This document shows positions 7,614-15,338 of a stretch of DNA of 45,069 bases, in pieces. The stretch comes from Veillonellaceae bacterium SB90 (GTDB lineage Bacteria; Bacillota; Negativicutes; Selenomonadales; Selenomonadaceae). The notes beneath the pieces are model-generated. The model was not told the DNA's origin, ran no database searches, and saw only the letters and a program-made list of their open reading frames with translations. The translations under genes were made by a program, and so were the position numbers. Position 1 is the stretch's first letter; each line of letters opens with the position of its first letter. The stretch spans positions 1 to 45,069 of the forward strand of contig CABJCJ010000022.1 of assembly GCA_902364065.1 (NCBI GenBank), written 5' to 3'.

Positions 7614-8399
7614 ATGAAACAGAGAGTGTTTATTCCACAGGGAAGTATCAGTAAGCACGCCTATACGGTCTTGGCGGTATTGACGTTTGCTTTTGTGTTT
7701 TTCGCTTGGTTTTTCTTGACGAATGCCGGCATCGTTGATCCGTCCTTCATGCCAACGCCTCAACATACGGTGGATTCGGCCGTGCAGCTCTTTGAGACGC
7801 ATGATTTCATCAAGGATATCGGCATCTCGACGTATCGTGTCCTGGCCGGCTTCCTGATTTCGGCCGTGGTGGCTTTGCCGCTGGGGCTGCTGATCGGCAC
7901 ATATGCCCCAATCGATGCCCTGATTGAACCGCTGATGTCGTTTGTCCGTTACCTGCCGGCCACGGCGTTCATCCCGCTCTTCATCCTCTGGATCGGCATT
8001 GATGAATCCGAGAAGATTGCCCTGATCATCATGGGCAGTCTGCCGCAGCTTCTCCTGATGGTCGCCGTTGATGTGCGCAAGGTACCGCATGATTTGGTGG
8101 AAGTTTCTTACACGCTGGGCACGAAGCCCTCGCACGTGCTCTGGAAAGTCATCCTGCCGGCCAGCATGCCGCATATCCTGGATTCGCTGCGCATGGTTCT
8201 CGGCTGGGCCTGGACGTACGTCGTCGTAGCGGAGATGGTCGGTGCTTCGGCCGGTATTGGCTATATGATGATCCAGTCGCAGCGCATGCTGAATGTCGGC
8301 AATATCTTCGTCGGACTGCTGGCCATCGGCCTTCTGGGCTTGTTCTTCGATTGCGTGTTCAAGCTCATGAACAAAGTCTTTTTCCGTTGGAGTGAATAA
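7614..8399 (+). CDS. ABC transporter permease, nitrate/sulfonate/taurine-type
   Basis: 261 residues with about six membrane segments. The EAA loop that contacts the ATPase is present (EVSYTLGTKPSHVLWKVILP, with the conserved glycine). This belongs to the BPD-type importers of the NrtB/SsuC/TauC group. ATG at 7614 follows GGGGGGAG. It is the only permease in the island, although two ATPases (8430, 10857) and two matching solute-binding lipoproteins (15827, 26732) are encoded. The substrate cannot be read from sequence; the neighbouring genes suggest an imidazole, hydroxyacid or sulfonate compound. Confidence 0.88.
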   Translation: MKQRVFIPQGSISKHAYTVLAVLTFAFVFFAWFFLTNAGIVDPSFMPTPQHTVDSAVQLFETHDFIKDIGISTYRVLAGFLISAVVALPLGLLIGTYAPIDALIEPLMSFVRYLPATAFIPLFILWIGIDESEKIALIIMGSLPQLLLMVAVDVRKVPHDLVEVSYTLGTKPSHVLWKVILPASMPHILDSLRMVLGWAWTYVVVAEMVGASAGIGYMMIQSQRMLNVGNIFVGLLAIGLLGLFFDCVFKLMNKVFFRWSE

Positions 8400-8429
8400 A
8401 GGCTGCAACTCATACAGGGAGGGATCGTT

Positions 8430-9227
8430 ATGGAAAAGAATATCATGTATCGCATCAAGGGTGTGACAAAATGTTATGACAACGGCAAAAAGAAGATACA
8501 GGCTCTGCAGGAGATTAATCTGGAGATTCGTAAGAATGAATTCATCGCGATACTCGGGGCCTCGGGCTGTGGCAAGTCGACGCTCTTGCGCATGCTGGCC
8601 GGTTTCCTGGAGCCGACGACCGGGAATATCTTTGTCGGCGGACAGCGGATCGAAGGACCGGGGCCGGATCGTGGCATGGTGTTCCAGGCCTATACGCTTT
8701 TCCCGTGGCTCAATGTCTACAAGAATGTGGAATACGGCCTGAAGGAATTGAAGGTGCCGGCAAAAGAACGGGAGGCTACCGTTAAGCAATATTTGAAAGA
8801 CGTCGGGTTGGAAGGGTTTGAAGCTGCTTATCCGAAGGAGTTGTCCGGCGGCATGAAGCAGCGCGTGGCCATAGCGAGAGCCTTGGCCACGAATCCGGAC
8901 AGTCTTCTTCTTGATGAGCCGTTTGGCGCACTGGATGCACAGACGCGTGGCCATATGCAGGAACTCACGCTGGAAGTCTGGCGGAAACATCCGAAAACCG
9001 TCGTGATGGTCACGCACGATATCGAGGAAGCCGTTTTCATGGCAGACCGCATTGTCGTGATGAAGTCCCATCCAGGGGCCATCCGGGAAATCGTGGATGT
9101 CAATCTGCCGCGTGACCGGGATTTCTACATCAAGAGCGACCCGCGTTTCCTCCAGTATAAGCGCGATATCCTGGGCATGATTTACGAGGAGATGCAGGAG
9201 CATGAGGAAAAGGAGATGGATGCCTGA
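8430..9227 (+). CDS. ABC transporter ATP-binding protein (first of two)
   Basis: 265 residues. Walker A GASGCGKST at residues 43-51, Q-loop in MVFQAYTLFPW, signature LSGGMKQRVAIARAL, Walker B LLLDEP, and the switch histidine in VTHDIEEA. It is of the SsuB/TauB/NrtD type that powers uptake with the permease 30 bases upstream. AGGGAGGGA precedes the ATG. The 3' end overlaps the D-2-hydroxyacid dehydrogenase gene by eight bases. A second ATPase three genes downstream is clearly paralogous, so the transporter may use a heterodimer or alternative ATPases. Confidence 0.93.
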   Translation: MEKNIMYRIKGVTKCYDNGKKKIQALQEINLEIRKNEFIAILGASGCGKSTLLRMLAGFLEPTTGNIFVGGQRIEGPGPDRGMVFQAYTLFPWLNVYKNVEYGLKELKVPAKEREATVKQYLKDVGLEGFEAAYPKELSGGMKQRVAIARALATNPDSLLLDEPFGALDAQTRGHMQELTLEVWRKHPKTVVMVTHDIEEAVFMADRIVVMKSHPGAIREIVDVNLPRDRDFYIKSDPRFLQYKRDILGMIYEEMQEHEEKEMDA

Positions 9228-10197
9228 GCAGGACCAGGTGCCCTGCATCTGGATTCTCGATGAAGAATGGCCGGATTACGAGCTGGAACGGCAGATATTC
9301 GCCCGTGCCCTGCCGTGGTGTGATGTCGTTCATTCCAGGCCGGCGGATTACGAGCGGGATGTTCCCGCTTATGGCCGGCGTGCGGTGGCCCTGCTCACAC
9401 AGATTGATGTCGGGATGACGGAAGAACGCATTGCACAGCTGCCATGCTGCCGCATCATTTCCAATTATGGTACGGGCATCGATAATATCGATACGGCGGC
9501 GGCCATGGCCCGTCAGATCCTCGTGACCGGCGTCTCCGGCTACTGTGCGGCAGAGATCGCGCAGTATGTTCTGTCGGCCATTCGGGAATGGGGACGGCCT
9601 CTGCACCTCTATGAGCAGGCAACCCGCAGCGGAATCTGGGGGCTGGCGGCCGTGCAGGCCGTTCGCGCGTCTTCCCCAAGAGAGCTTTTCCTTGTCGGTT
9701 TCGGACGTATCGGCCAGGCGGTCGCCGCCCGGGCCCGGACATCCGGCATGATCGTGAGTGCCTGGAGCCCTAGCCTGACACCTGCCAGAGCAGAGGCGTG
9801 CGGCGCAAGGTATAAAGAGCTGTCAGATGGCCTGGCTTCGGCTGACGTTGTGAGTCTGCATCTGCGGTATGAGGCATCTACGCACCATTTCATCCGGGCG
9901 GAGCAGCTGCGGCAGATGAAGGAAACAGCCATCCTCATCAATACGGCGCGCGGCGGTATCGTCGATACGGCGGCTTTGCTGCAGGCCGTGCGCCGGCAGG
10001 AAATCGCGGGAGCCGTTCTCGATGTCTTGGAGCAGGAGCCGCCTCGTCCAGATGACCCGGTCCTGCATACGCCGGGAATCATCGTTACGCCGCATATTGC
10101 TTATTATTCGCCACGGGCCGTTCATGAACTGAGGCGGCGTGCTGCAGAGCATATCGTTCAGGCTTTGCAGGAAACAGGAAAGGAGAGATTCTCATGA
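9220..10197 (+). CDS. D-2-hydroxyacid dehydrogenase (NAD(P)-dependent)
   Basis: 325 residues, the normal family length. It interconverts a 2-hydroxyacid and its 2-oxoacid. The Rossmann motif GFGRIG lies in the second domain, and the catalytic residues are the Arg in NTARGG, the Glu in LDVLEQEPP and the His in TPHIAYYS. The start at 9220 is placed by AAAGGAG six bases ahead and overlaps the preceding ATPase gene. The next gene starts inside its stop (ATGA). Being embedded between transporter and P-II genes, and upstream of a LarA-type isomerase, it probably acts on the imported compound or a derivative; candidates such as imidazolelactate or sulfolactate are guesses. Confidence 0.88.
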   Translation: MPEQDQVPCIWILDEEWPDYELERQIFARALPWCDVVHSRPADYERDVPAYGRRAVALLTQIDVGMTEERIAQLPCCRIISNYGTGIDNIDTAAAMARQILVTGVSGYCAAEIAQYVLSAIREWGRPLHLYEQATRSGIWGLAAVQAVRASSPRELFLVGFGRIGQAVAARARTSGMIVSAWSPSLTPARAEACGARYKELSDGLASADVVSLHLRYEASTHHFIRAEQLRQMKETAILINTARGGIVDTAALLQAVRRQEIAGAVLDVLEQEPPRPDDPVLHTPGIIVTPHIAYYSPRAVHELRRRAAEHIVQALQETGKERFS

Positions 10198-10520
10198 AAA
10201 TGATCAAAGCGGTTATCCGTCCCGATAAAGTCTTGCCGGTACTCACGGCCCTGAGTGAAAAAGGCCATAATTCCGTGACGCGTATCAACGTCCTGGGACG
10301 CGGCAAGCAGCGCGGACTGAAAGTGGGCGATGTCTATTACGATGAGATCCCGAAGGAGATGCTGGTGCTCGTCGTGGAAGATGCCGATACGGATGAGGTC
10401 ATCAAAACCATTGAGCAGGAAGCGCGTACGAAGGAAAATGGTGCGTATGGTGACGGCAAGATCTTTTTGAGCGATGTTGCAGCTGCCTATACAGTTTCCA
10501 GTGGTGAGGAGGGACTTTGA
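10194..10520 (+). CDS. NifI1-like P-II family signalling protein
   Basis: 108 residues, a trimeric P-II fold that senses ATP/ADP and 2-oxoglutarate. It begins MKMIKAVIRPDKV and has the NifI1-like T-loop GRGKQRGLKVGDVYYDE in place of the GlnB uridylylation motif. The C-terminal signature is YGDGKIF, and the ending TVSSGEEGL also matches NifI1. NifI1/NifI2 normally lie between nifH and nifD and switch nitrogenase off. No nif gene is present here; instead it is coupled (4-base overlap) to the hydroxyacid dehydrogenase and followed by a NifI2-like gene and an ABC ATPase. I infer that it regulates the transporter or the dehydrogenase. Family assignment is firm; partner is inferred. Confidence 0.85.
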   Translation: MKMIKAVIRPDKVLPVLTALSEKGHNSVTRINVLGRGKQRGLKVGDVYYDEIPKEMLVLVVEDADTDEVIKTIEQEARTKENGAYGDGKIFLSDVAAAYTVSSGEEGL

Positions 10521-10870
10521 TGAAAGAAATCATGGCAATCATTCGCCCCAGCCGTTACTTTGCTACAAAACATCGTTTGATCGGCCATGGTTTTTCTGCC
10601 ATGTCGACCAAGGAAGTGCTCGGGCGGGGCAGGAAGAAAGTCGTTTTTCATACGGAAGGTGAAGAAGAGCGGGAAGTGGTCGGTATTGAGTTTGTCGCCA
10701 AGCGCCTGATTGAGATGGTGGTGCGCGATGAAGACGTCAAGACGGTCGTCGGCTTGCTGCTGGAAGACAATTCAACCGGGCATCCGGGCGACGGCAAGAT
10801 CTTCGTCCTGCCGGTAGAGAATGCCTTGCGTGTCCGCACCGGAGAGCAGGGGGATGATGTCCTTGTCTGA
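10520..10870 (+). CDS. NifI2-like P-II family signalling protein
   Basis: 116 residues. It starts MKEIMAIIRPSRYFATKHRL, a NifI2-type beginning, has GRGRKK before a longer charged T-loop (HTEGEEEREVVGIEF), and the P-II C-terminal signature TGHPGDGKIFVLPV. In diazotrophic archaea and clostridia, NifI2 forms a hetero-oligomer with NifI1. The start ATG overlaps the stop of the preceding gene by one base (TGATG), so the two are coupled. The next gene, an ABC ATPase, starts before this one ends. The pair is therefore most likely a hetero-oligomeric 2-oxoglutarate/adenylate sensor working on this ABC importer. Confidence 0.85.
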   Translation: MKEIMAIIRPSRYFATKHRLIGHGFSAMSTKEVLGRGRKKVVFHTEGEEEREVVGIEFVAKRLIEMVVRDEDVKTVVGLLLEDNSTGHPGDGKIFVLPVENALRVRTGEQGDDVLV

Positions 10871-11684
10871 GCATGCGTTCCAAACACAGGCGCAGCCGCT
10901 GGAAGCACAGGTTGCGTCTTCCATCATCACGGCTTCGCATATCACGAAACGGTATCAGAATGACCATAAAGTGACGTTGGCCTTGGATGACTGCAACATC
11001 GAGGTCCTGGAAAACGAATTCGTCTGCATTGTCGGCACGTCCGGCTGCGGCAAATCCACGCTGCTGCGCATGCTAGCCGGCCTGGATTTCCCCACGCAGG
11101 GGAAGATCGTCATCAAGGACCGGCCAGTGACGGGCCCTGGCCCGGATCGCGGCATGGTGTTCCAGACGTATACGCTCTTTCCCTGGCTGACCGTCGCGGA
11201 TAATATCGGCTATGGCCTGAAGGAAAAGGGGCTCAGCAAGATGGAACGGGAAGCGATCATTACGCGCTATCTGCACACGATGCATCTGGAGAACTTCCGC
11301 GATGCGTATCCCAGAGAGCTTTCCGGCGGCATGAAGCAGCGCGTGGCGATTGCAAGGGCTTTGGCGACGAAACCCGAGCTTATCCTGATGGACGAGCCCT
11401 TCGGTGCACTGGACCCCATCACGAAAGCACAGATGCAGCAGCTGATCCGCAGCATCTGGCAGCAGGAACGCCCTACGATTGCGTTTGTCACGCATGATAT
11501 TGAAGAAGCCGTATTTCTGGCAACGAAAATCTATGTCATGTCGGCAAGGCCGGGCAGGGTCAAGAAATTGATTCCCATCTATCTGCCGTATAATCGTACC
11601 CAGGATTTGAAGGAACGGGAAGATTTTGTCGCCTTGCGCATGAAAATCAATGCCATGCTGGATCAGCAGGAAGGAAGCGTATGA
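10857..11684 (+). CDS. ABC transporter ATP-binding protein (second of two)
   Basis: 275 residues. Walker A GTSGCGKST, Q-loop MVFQTYTLFPW, signature LSGGMKQR, Walker B LILMDEP and switch VTHDIEEA are all intact. A 20-residue N-terminal extension precedes the core domain (SIITASHITKRYQ) and is absent from the first ATPase. The gene overlaps the NifI2-like gene by 14 bases. Two adjacent ATGs (10854 and 10857) follow AGGGGG, and the second has the better spacing. Its position right after the P-II pair makes it the most likely direct target of those regulators, as P-II control of nitrate ABC importers is known in cyanobacteria. Confidence 0.92.
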   Translation: MSLSEHAFQTQAQPLEAQVASSIITASHITKRYQNDHKVTLALDDCNIEVLENEFVCIVGTSGCGKSTLLRMLAGLDFPTQGKIVIKDRPVTGPGPDRGMVFQTYTLFPWLTVADNIGYGLKEKGLSKMEREAIITRYLHTMHLENFRDAYPRELSGGMKQRVAIARALATKPELILMDEPFGALDPITKAQMQQLIRSIWQQERPTIAFVTHDIEEAVFLATKIYVMSARPGRVKKLIPIYLPYNRTQDLKEREDFVALRMKINAMLDQQEGSV

Positions 11685-11685
11685 T

Positions 11686-12930
11686 ATGGCCTTGCTTTTG
11701 CCTTCCGATTATGAATATCCGCTGCCGAAGATGTACCGCGTGCGCCAGGATTTCCCCGCGGCCCATCTGTCCGAGAGGCAGATTGTGCCATTGCTGCGCG
11801 GGCAGCTGGAGACGCAATCCGTCCGTGATGCGATAAAGCCGGGGATGAAGGTGGCAGTGGCGGTGGGAAGCCGCGGCATTGCCAACTTGCCGCTTATCGT
11901 CAAGACGGTCTTGCAGAGCTTAAAGGATCTGGGGGCATTTCCCTTTATTGTCAGTGCCATGGGGAGTCATGGCGGCGGCACGGAGGAGGGGCAGCGGGCC
12001 GTGCTTGCTGGCTACGGCATCACGGAGGCGGCGATGGGCGTTCCCGTTGTGACTTCTGTTGACACGGAGGTCATCGGGCATCTGCGCGATGGCCGTCCCC
12101 TTTATTTTGATCAGGCGGCCCTGCATGCCGACCGGATCGTGCCCATCAACCGCATCAAGCTGCATACCGATTTTATTGGCGACTTGCAGAGCGGCTTGGC
12201 CAAGATGCTGGTGATCGGCCTCGGGAATCAACGCGGCTGTTCCAGCATCCATGAGACACCGCCGGAGCATTTTGCTGCCATCCTGGAGGAGGCTGCCCGG
12301 AAAATCTTGTCCGTGGCACCCGTGGCCTTCGGTGTGGCCATCCTGGAAAATGCCTATGACGAAACGGCTGACTTGTCTGTGCTGCCGGCAGATACCCTGC
12401 TGGAGCAGGAAAAGCAGCTCGTCAGGCGTGCCATTGTCTATATGCCGCGTCTGATGATCCCGCAGATCGATGTGCTGGTGATGGAGGAAATGGGAAAGGA
12501 TGTGTCGGGAGCAGGCTTTGACCCCAACATTGTCGGCCGCAGCTCGGCCCGCGATAAATTCCTGGTGCCTATCCCTGAAATCGAGCGCATGGTCCTGCTG
12601 GACATCACGGATGCTTCACACGGCAACGGCATCGGCATCGGTTTGTTCGATGTCATGCTCAAGCGGATCTTTCCCAAACTGGATTTGCCCGCCATTTACA
12701 CGAATGCCATTGCCTGCCGCTGCATTGAGGACGCGAGGATTCCCCTGATGGCGAAGAATGAGGAAGAAGCGCTGCGGATTGCCATCAAGACCTGCCGCCA
12801 TGCGGACCGGGATCATTTGCGCGTGGTCCGCATCAAGAACACCTTGCAGCTGGCCGAGATTGAAGTATCAGAAGCCTTGCTTCCCGTCGTTTTCCGGAAT
12901 CCGCAGCTCACGTGCCAGGGGCCGGTTTGA
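11686..12930 (+). CDS. LarA-family (DUF2088) nickel-pincer-dependent isomerase
   Basis: 414 residues, the usual length of lactate-racemase homologues. Family motifs include VAVGSRGIANLP near residues 57-70, the glycine-rich SAMGSHGGGTEEGQ and the conserved NRIKLHTDF (Lys and His that in LarA bind the nickel-pincer cofactor region). LarA enzymes racemise or epimerise 2-hydroxyacids by hydride transfer; known relatives act on lactate, malate, phenyllactate and hydroxyglutarate. The cofactor makers LarB, LarC and LarE are not in the window. It starts two bases after the ATPase stop and is the last gene of the ABC operon. Pairing with a D-2-hydroxyacid dehydrogenase suggests it supplies the D-isomer; the substrate is unknown. 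Confidence 0.82.
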   Translation: MALLLPSDYEYPLPKMYRVRQDFPAAHLSERQIVPLLRGQLETQSVRDAIKPGMKVAVAVGSRGIANLPLIVKTVLQSLKDLGAFPFIVSAMGSHGGGTEEGQRAVLAGYGITEAAMGVPVVTSVDTEVIGHLRDGRPLYFDQAALHADRIVPINRIKLHTDFIGDLQSGLAKMLVIGLGNQRGCSSIHETPPEHFAAILEEAARKILSVAPVAFGVAILENAYDETADLSVLPADTLLEQEKQLVRRAIVYMPRLMIPQIDVLVMEEMGKDVSGAGFDPNIVGRSSARDKFLVPIPEIERMVLLDITDASHGNGIGIGLFDVMLKRIFPKLDLPAIYTNAIACRCIEDARIPLMAKNEEEALRIAIKTCRHADRDHLRVVRIKNTLQLAEIEVSEALLPVVFRNPQLTCQGPV

Positions 12931-12956
12931 CGGGACTGCCGTGGAAGCATTATAAT
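12927..12956 (+). promoter_or_regulatory. Promoter of the RpiR-type regulator
   Basis: TTGACG at 12927, overlapping the stop of the upstream gene, and TATAAT at 12951 with an 18-base spacer. No terminator separates it from the LarA-type gene, so read-through is also possible. Confidence 0.6.
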
Positions 12957-13014
12957 AGAAGCACCTTACGATACGAAAATAGAAAAAATGTGCGAAATGA
13001 GAGGGGGGAAACGT

Positions 13015-13890
13015 ATGACATCCTTTCAGACGCCGGAAGAATTGCAGGGGATGCTGATGCGCGTCGCAAAGCATTCTCCGACGAATCAAAAGATTGCCTT
13101 GTATCTCGAAAAGAACTATCTGCAAGTGATTTTCATGACGGCCAGCGAACTGGCCGATGCGATGGGGGTATCGCAGGGCAGTGTATCCCGTTTCTTCATG
13201 ATGCTGGGCTATCGCGGCTACAACGATTTCCTGCGCAGTCTGCAGCGCCTGGTCAGCAAGCAGCTCACAGGCCCTGAGCGATTGCAGTACAGCAACAGTT
13301 CTCATAAAGGCAATCATCATGAGGTCAGCCAGGTTCGTTCCATCCTGGATGTCGAGCTCGGCAATCTCAACAGCCTGGAAGAAATCATGCAGGGGGAAGA
13401 TTACGAGGCGATGGTATCGATGGTGACGGCTCCCCATCCGCTGATCCTGTTGTCCGCCCGTATGTCGGCAACGCTTCTTCCGTATGCTGCCTACATCCTG
13501 CACAAGATGCGAGCAGATGTTTCTGTTGTCGTGCCGGGAACCGATGAATGGGGGACGCTCGAGCTTCTGGATCCGGCTCATACGAATGTCATTGCCGTTG
13601 CCTTTCCGCGATATTCCCAGACGCTCATCCAGAAATGTCGGGCGCTCAAGAAAGGCGGGTTCTCTCTTTGTGCCCTGACCGACAGCCGTCTTTCTCCCAT
13701 GGTGGACATTGCCGCGCATACGGTCTGCGTGCCGGTCACCACGGCCTCGCTGTTTGATATCTACAGCACGCCGCTGGCATTCCTGAACCTGATGCTGCGA
13801 GATGCAGCCGGCCGCATGCCGCAGCTGGGCGCTCGCATTGAAGCCATTGAAGCGATGGAACGGCGGGATCGTGTGTATTTTACAAAATAA
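13015..13890 (+). CDS. RpiR-family transcriptional regulator
   Basis: 291 residues. The N-terminal HTH_6 domain shows MTASELADAMGVSQGSVSRF at about residues 39-58, followed by YRGYNDFLRSLQRLV. The C-terminal half is a SIS domain (ILLSARMSATLLPYAAYILHKM, then NVIAVAFPRYSQTLI). RpiR proteins usually sense phosphosugars, but several control amino acid, ethanolamine-phosphate or sialate genes. GAGGGGGGAA before 13015 sets the start. It lies between the ABC operon and the aconitase-X/hut operon and is the obvious local regulator of one or both. The large inverted repeat at 14043-14092 is a candidate binding site. Confidence 0.9.
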   Translation: MTSFQTPEELQGMLMRVAKHSPTNQKIALYLEKNYLQVIFMTASELADAMGVSQGSVSRFFMMLGYRGYNDFLRSLQRLVSKQLTGPERLQYSNSSHKGNHHEVSQVRSILDVELGNLNSLEEIMQGEDYEAMVSMVTAPHPLILLSARMSATLLPYAAYILHKMRADVSVVVPGTDEWGTLELLDPAHTNVIAVAFPRYSQTLIQKCRALKKGGFSLCALTDSRLSPMVDIAAHTVCVPVTTASLFDIYSTPLAFLNLMLRDAAGRMPQLGARIEAIEAMERRDRVYFTK

Positions 13891-13944
13891 TATTTGTCGT
13901 TTTGATATGGACTGTCATGGACAATGTATACTTAAAATAAGACG

Positions 13945-13973
13945 TTGACATGGCTGATGCGTAGTGTTATTCT
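13945..13973 (+). promoter_or_regulatory. Promoter upstream of the aconitase X operon
   Basis: TTGACA at 13945 and TATTCT at 13968, 17-base spacer. The predicted start near 13980 is about ten bases before the hairpin at 13991. Confidence 0.55.
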
Positions 13974-13990
13974 ATAGACATCAAGAGAAC

Positions 13991-14039
13991 AAAGGCGTTC
14001 AAGACAAGCAAAATTGTCTTGAACGCCTTTTCGTTTTTC
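13991..14039 (+). terminator. Strong terminator hairpin between rpiR-type gene and aconitase X
   Basis: AAAGGCGTTCAAGACAA (13991-14007) pairs perfectly over 17 bases with the arm at 14014-14030 around a six-base loop; TTTTCGTTTTTC follows. It can end the rpiR-type transcript. It also lies downstream of the promoter at 13945. Confidence 0.8.
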
Positions 14040-14042
14040 TTG

Positions 14043-14092
14043 TTGTTAATGATTTCATCAATATATAAGAATAAAAATGAAATCATTAACAA
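14043..14092. promoter_or_regulatory. Perfect 16-bp inverted repeat before the aconitase X gene
   Basis: TTGTTAATGATTTCAT (14043-14058) is exactly mirrored at 14077-14092 around an 18-base A+T-rich centre. Each arm contains a smaller dyad (AATGA and TCATT). The ribosome site CGAGGGGG follows at 14106. This may be a pair of operator sites for a dimeric regulator bracketing a promoter, or an RNA hairpin hiding the leader. The central ATATATAAGAAT could serve as a -10. Confidence 0.6.
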
Positions 14093-14120
14093 TGACCATT
14101 TATACCGAGGGGGCTGGAAT

Positions 14121-15320
14121 ATGAAGCTGACGAAAGAGGAAAAAGCCATGCTGGCAGGTGCGTATGGTGAGGGAACGAGCCTGGCCATGAAAGTCCTGGT
14201 GGCTATTGGCGAAGCTTATGACGCTCCGTACATGGTGCCGGTGACACGAACCCATGTGGCCTTGAGCAACCAGGAAGCGGATCTCTGGTTCGCGGAACGC
14301 CTGGCGAAAGGCGGTGCTGTCTGCCGCGTCCGTCCCACTGTCAACCCGAGTTTCAACTGGCGCGCCTGTGAAGAATTCACGCAGCTGGAGGCAGAGGACC
14401 TGGCCATCGTCAAGCGTACGCATGCTGCCTATACCAAACTGGGTGCCATCATGACATACGATTGCACGCCGTATCTGGAACGCAATGTGCCGCGCTTTGG
14501 TGAGACGATTGCCTTTTCGGAATCCAGTGCCACGCCGTTCGTCAATTCCGTCTACGGTGCGCGCTCGAATCGTGAATCCGCGCAGAGTGCCCTTTGCTCG
14601 GCCGTCACGGGCGTGACCCCTTATTATGGATTCCTGCTCGATGAGAATCGTGCCGGCGAGGTCCTGGTTCATGTAGACGCGGATTTGCAGGATGATTTTG
14701 ATTACCAGATGCTCGGTTACCTGACGCCGCGCAAGACGGGATTTGCCGTGCCGGTCTTCGAGGGCATCACAGGGCCGTCGAAAGAGGCGCTCATGAATCT
14801 GGGCGCTGAACTGAATACGGGCGGCAATGTGGCGCTTTACCACATCGTTGGCTTTACGCCGGAGGCCCCGACCCGCGAAGCGGCCTTCCAGGGCAGGAAG
14901 CCGCAGAAAGAGGTCACGATCACGCGGCCGGAGCTGGATGCCATGCGGGAGGAACTGAGTGCGCCGGGCGGCAAAATCGATTTTGCCCTTTACGGCTGCC
15001 CGCATTTCACCATCGATCAGGTGACGACCGTGGCCGAGATGGTGAAGGGCAAAACGCTGGCTGTGCCGCTTTTCATCATGACCTCTTCGCTGACGAAGAA
15101 TCTGGCTCAGAAGATGGGCTATGAAGAAATCATCCGCCAGGCTGGCGGCTACATCATCGACGACACGTGCATGGATCAGCCCTGCTGGAAATTCCTTTAC
15201 GGGAAGAAGGGCATCACGGATTCTCCAAAATGTGCCTATTACACGAAACGCCGTCAGATGGAATTCGTCATCGCTCCGTTGAAAGACAGCGTTACGGCTG
15301 CCCTGGAAGGCCGCTATTGA
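14121..15320 (+). CDS. Aconitase X, large catalytic subunit (DUF521)
   Basis: 399 residues. Family stretches include LTKEEKAMLAGAYGEGTSLAM at the N-terminus, a TYDCTPY motif, FSESSATPFVNSVYGARSNRE, and the C-terminal IIDDTCM with conserved cysteines. Aconitase X enzymes are dehydratases of the aconitase superfamily. Characterised members dehydrate cis-3-hydroxy-L-proline in bacteria or mevalonate 5-phosphate in archaea. The two-subunit form is seen here, with the small subunit following by nine bases. It is the first gene of an operon with a solute-binding protein and urocanate enzymes. Substrate unknown; a 3-hydroxy- or 2,3-dihydroxyacid derived from the imported compound is plausible. Confidence 0.88.
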   Translation: MKLTKEEKAMLAGAYGEGTSLAMKVLVAIGEAYDAPYMVPVTRTHVALSNQEADLWFAERLAKGGAVCRVRPTVNPSFNWRACEEFTQLEAEDLAIVKRTHAAYTKLGAIMTYDCTPYLERNVPRFGETIAFSESSATPFVNSVYGARSNRESAQSALCSAVTGVTPYYGFLLDENRAGEVLVHVDADLQDDFDYQMLGYLTPRKTGFAVPVFEGITGPSKEALMNLGAELNTGGNVALYHIVGFTPEAPTREAAFQGRKPQKEVTITRPELDAMREELSAPGGKIDFALYGCPHFTIDQVTTVAEMVKGKTLAVPLFIMTSSLTKNLAQKMGYEEIIRQAGGYIIDDTCMDQPCWKFLYGKKGITDSPKCAYYTKRRQMEFVIAPLKDSVTAALEGRY

Positions 15321-15338
15321 GAAAGGGGAGTGAGTGCC

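Noticed and set aside
7581..9248. 555-codon minus-strand frame opposite the ABC permease and ATPase
   Set aside because: It is antisense to two genes with intact motifs; composition is unlike a real protein and it ends in intergenic operator sequence.
10194..10870. Ordinary GlnB/GlnK nitrogen regulators
   Set aside because: Neither has the uridylylation-type T-loop; both ends and T-loops look like NifI1 and NifI2, and no amtB lies near.
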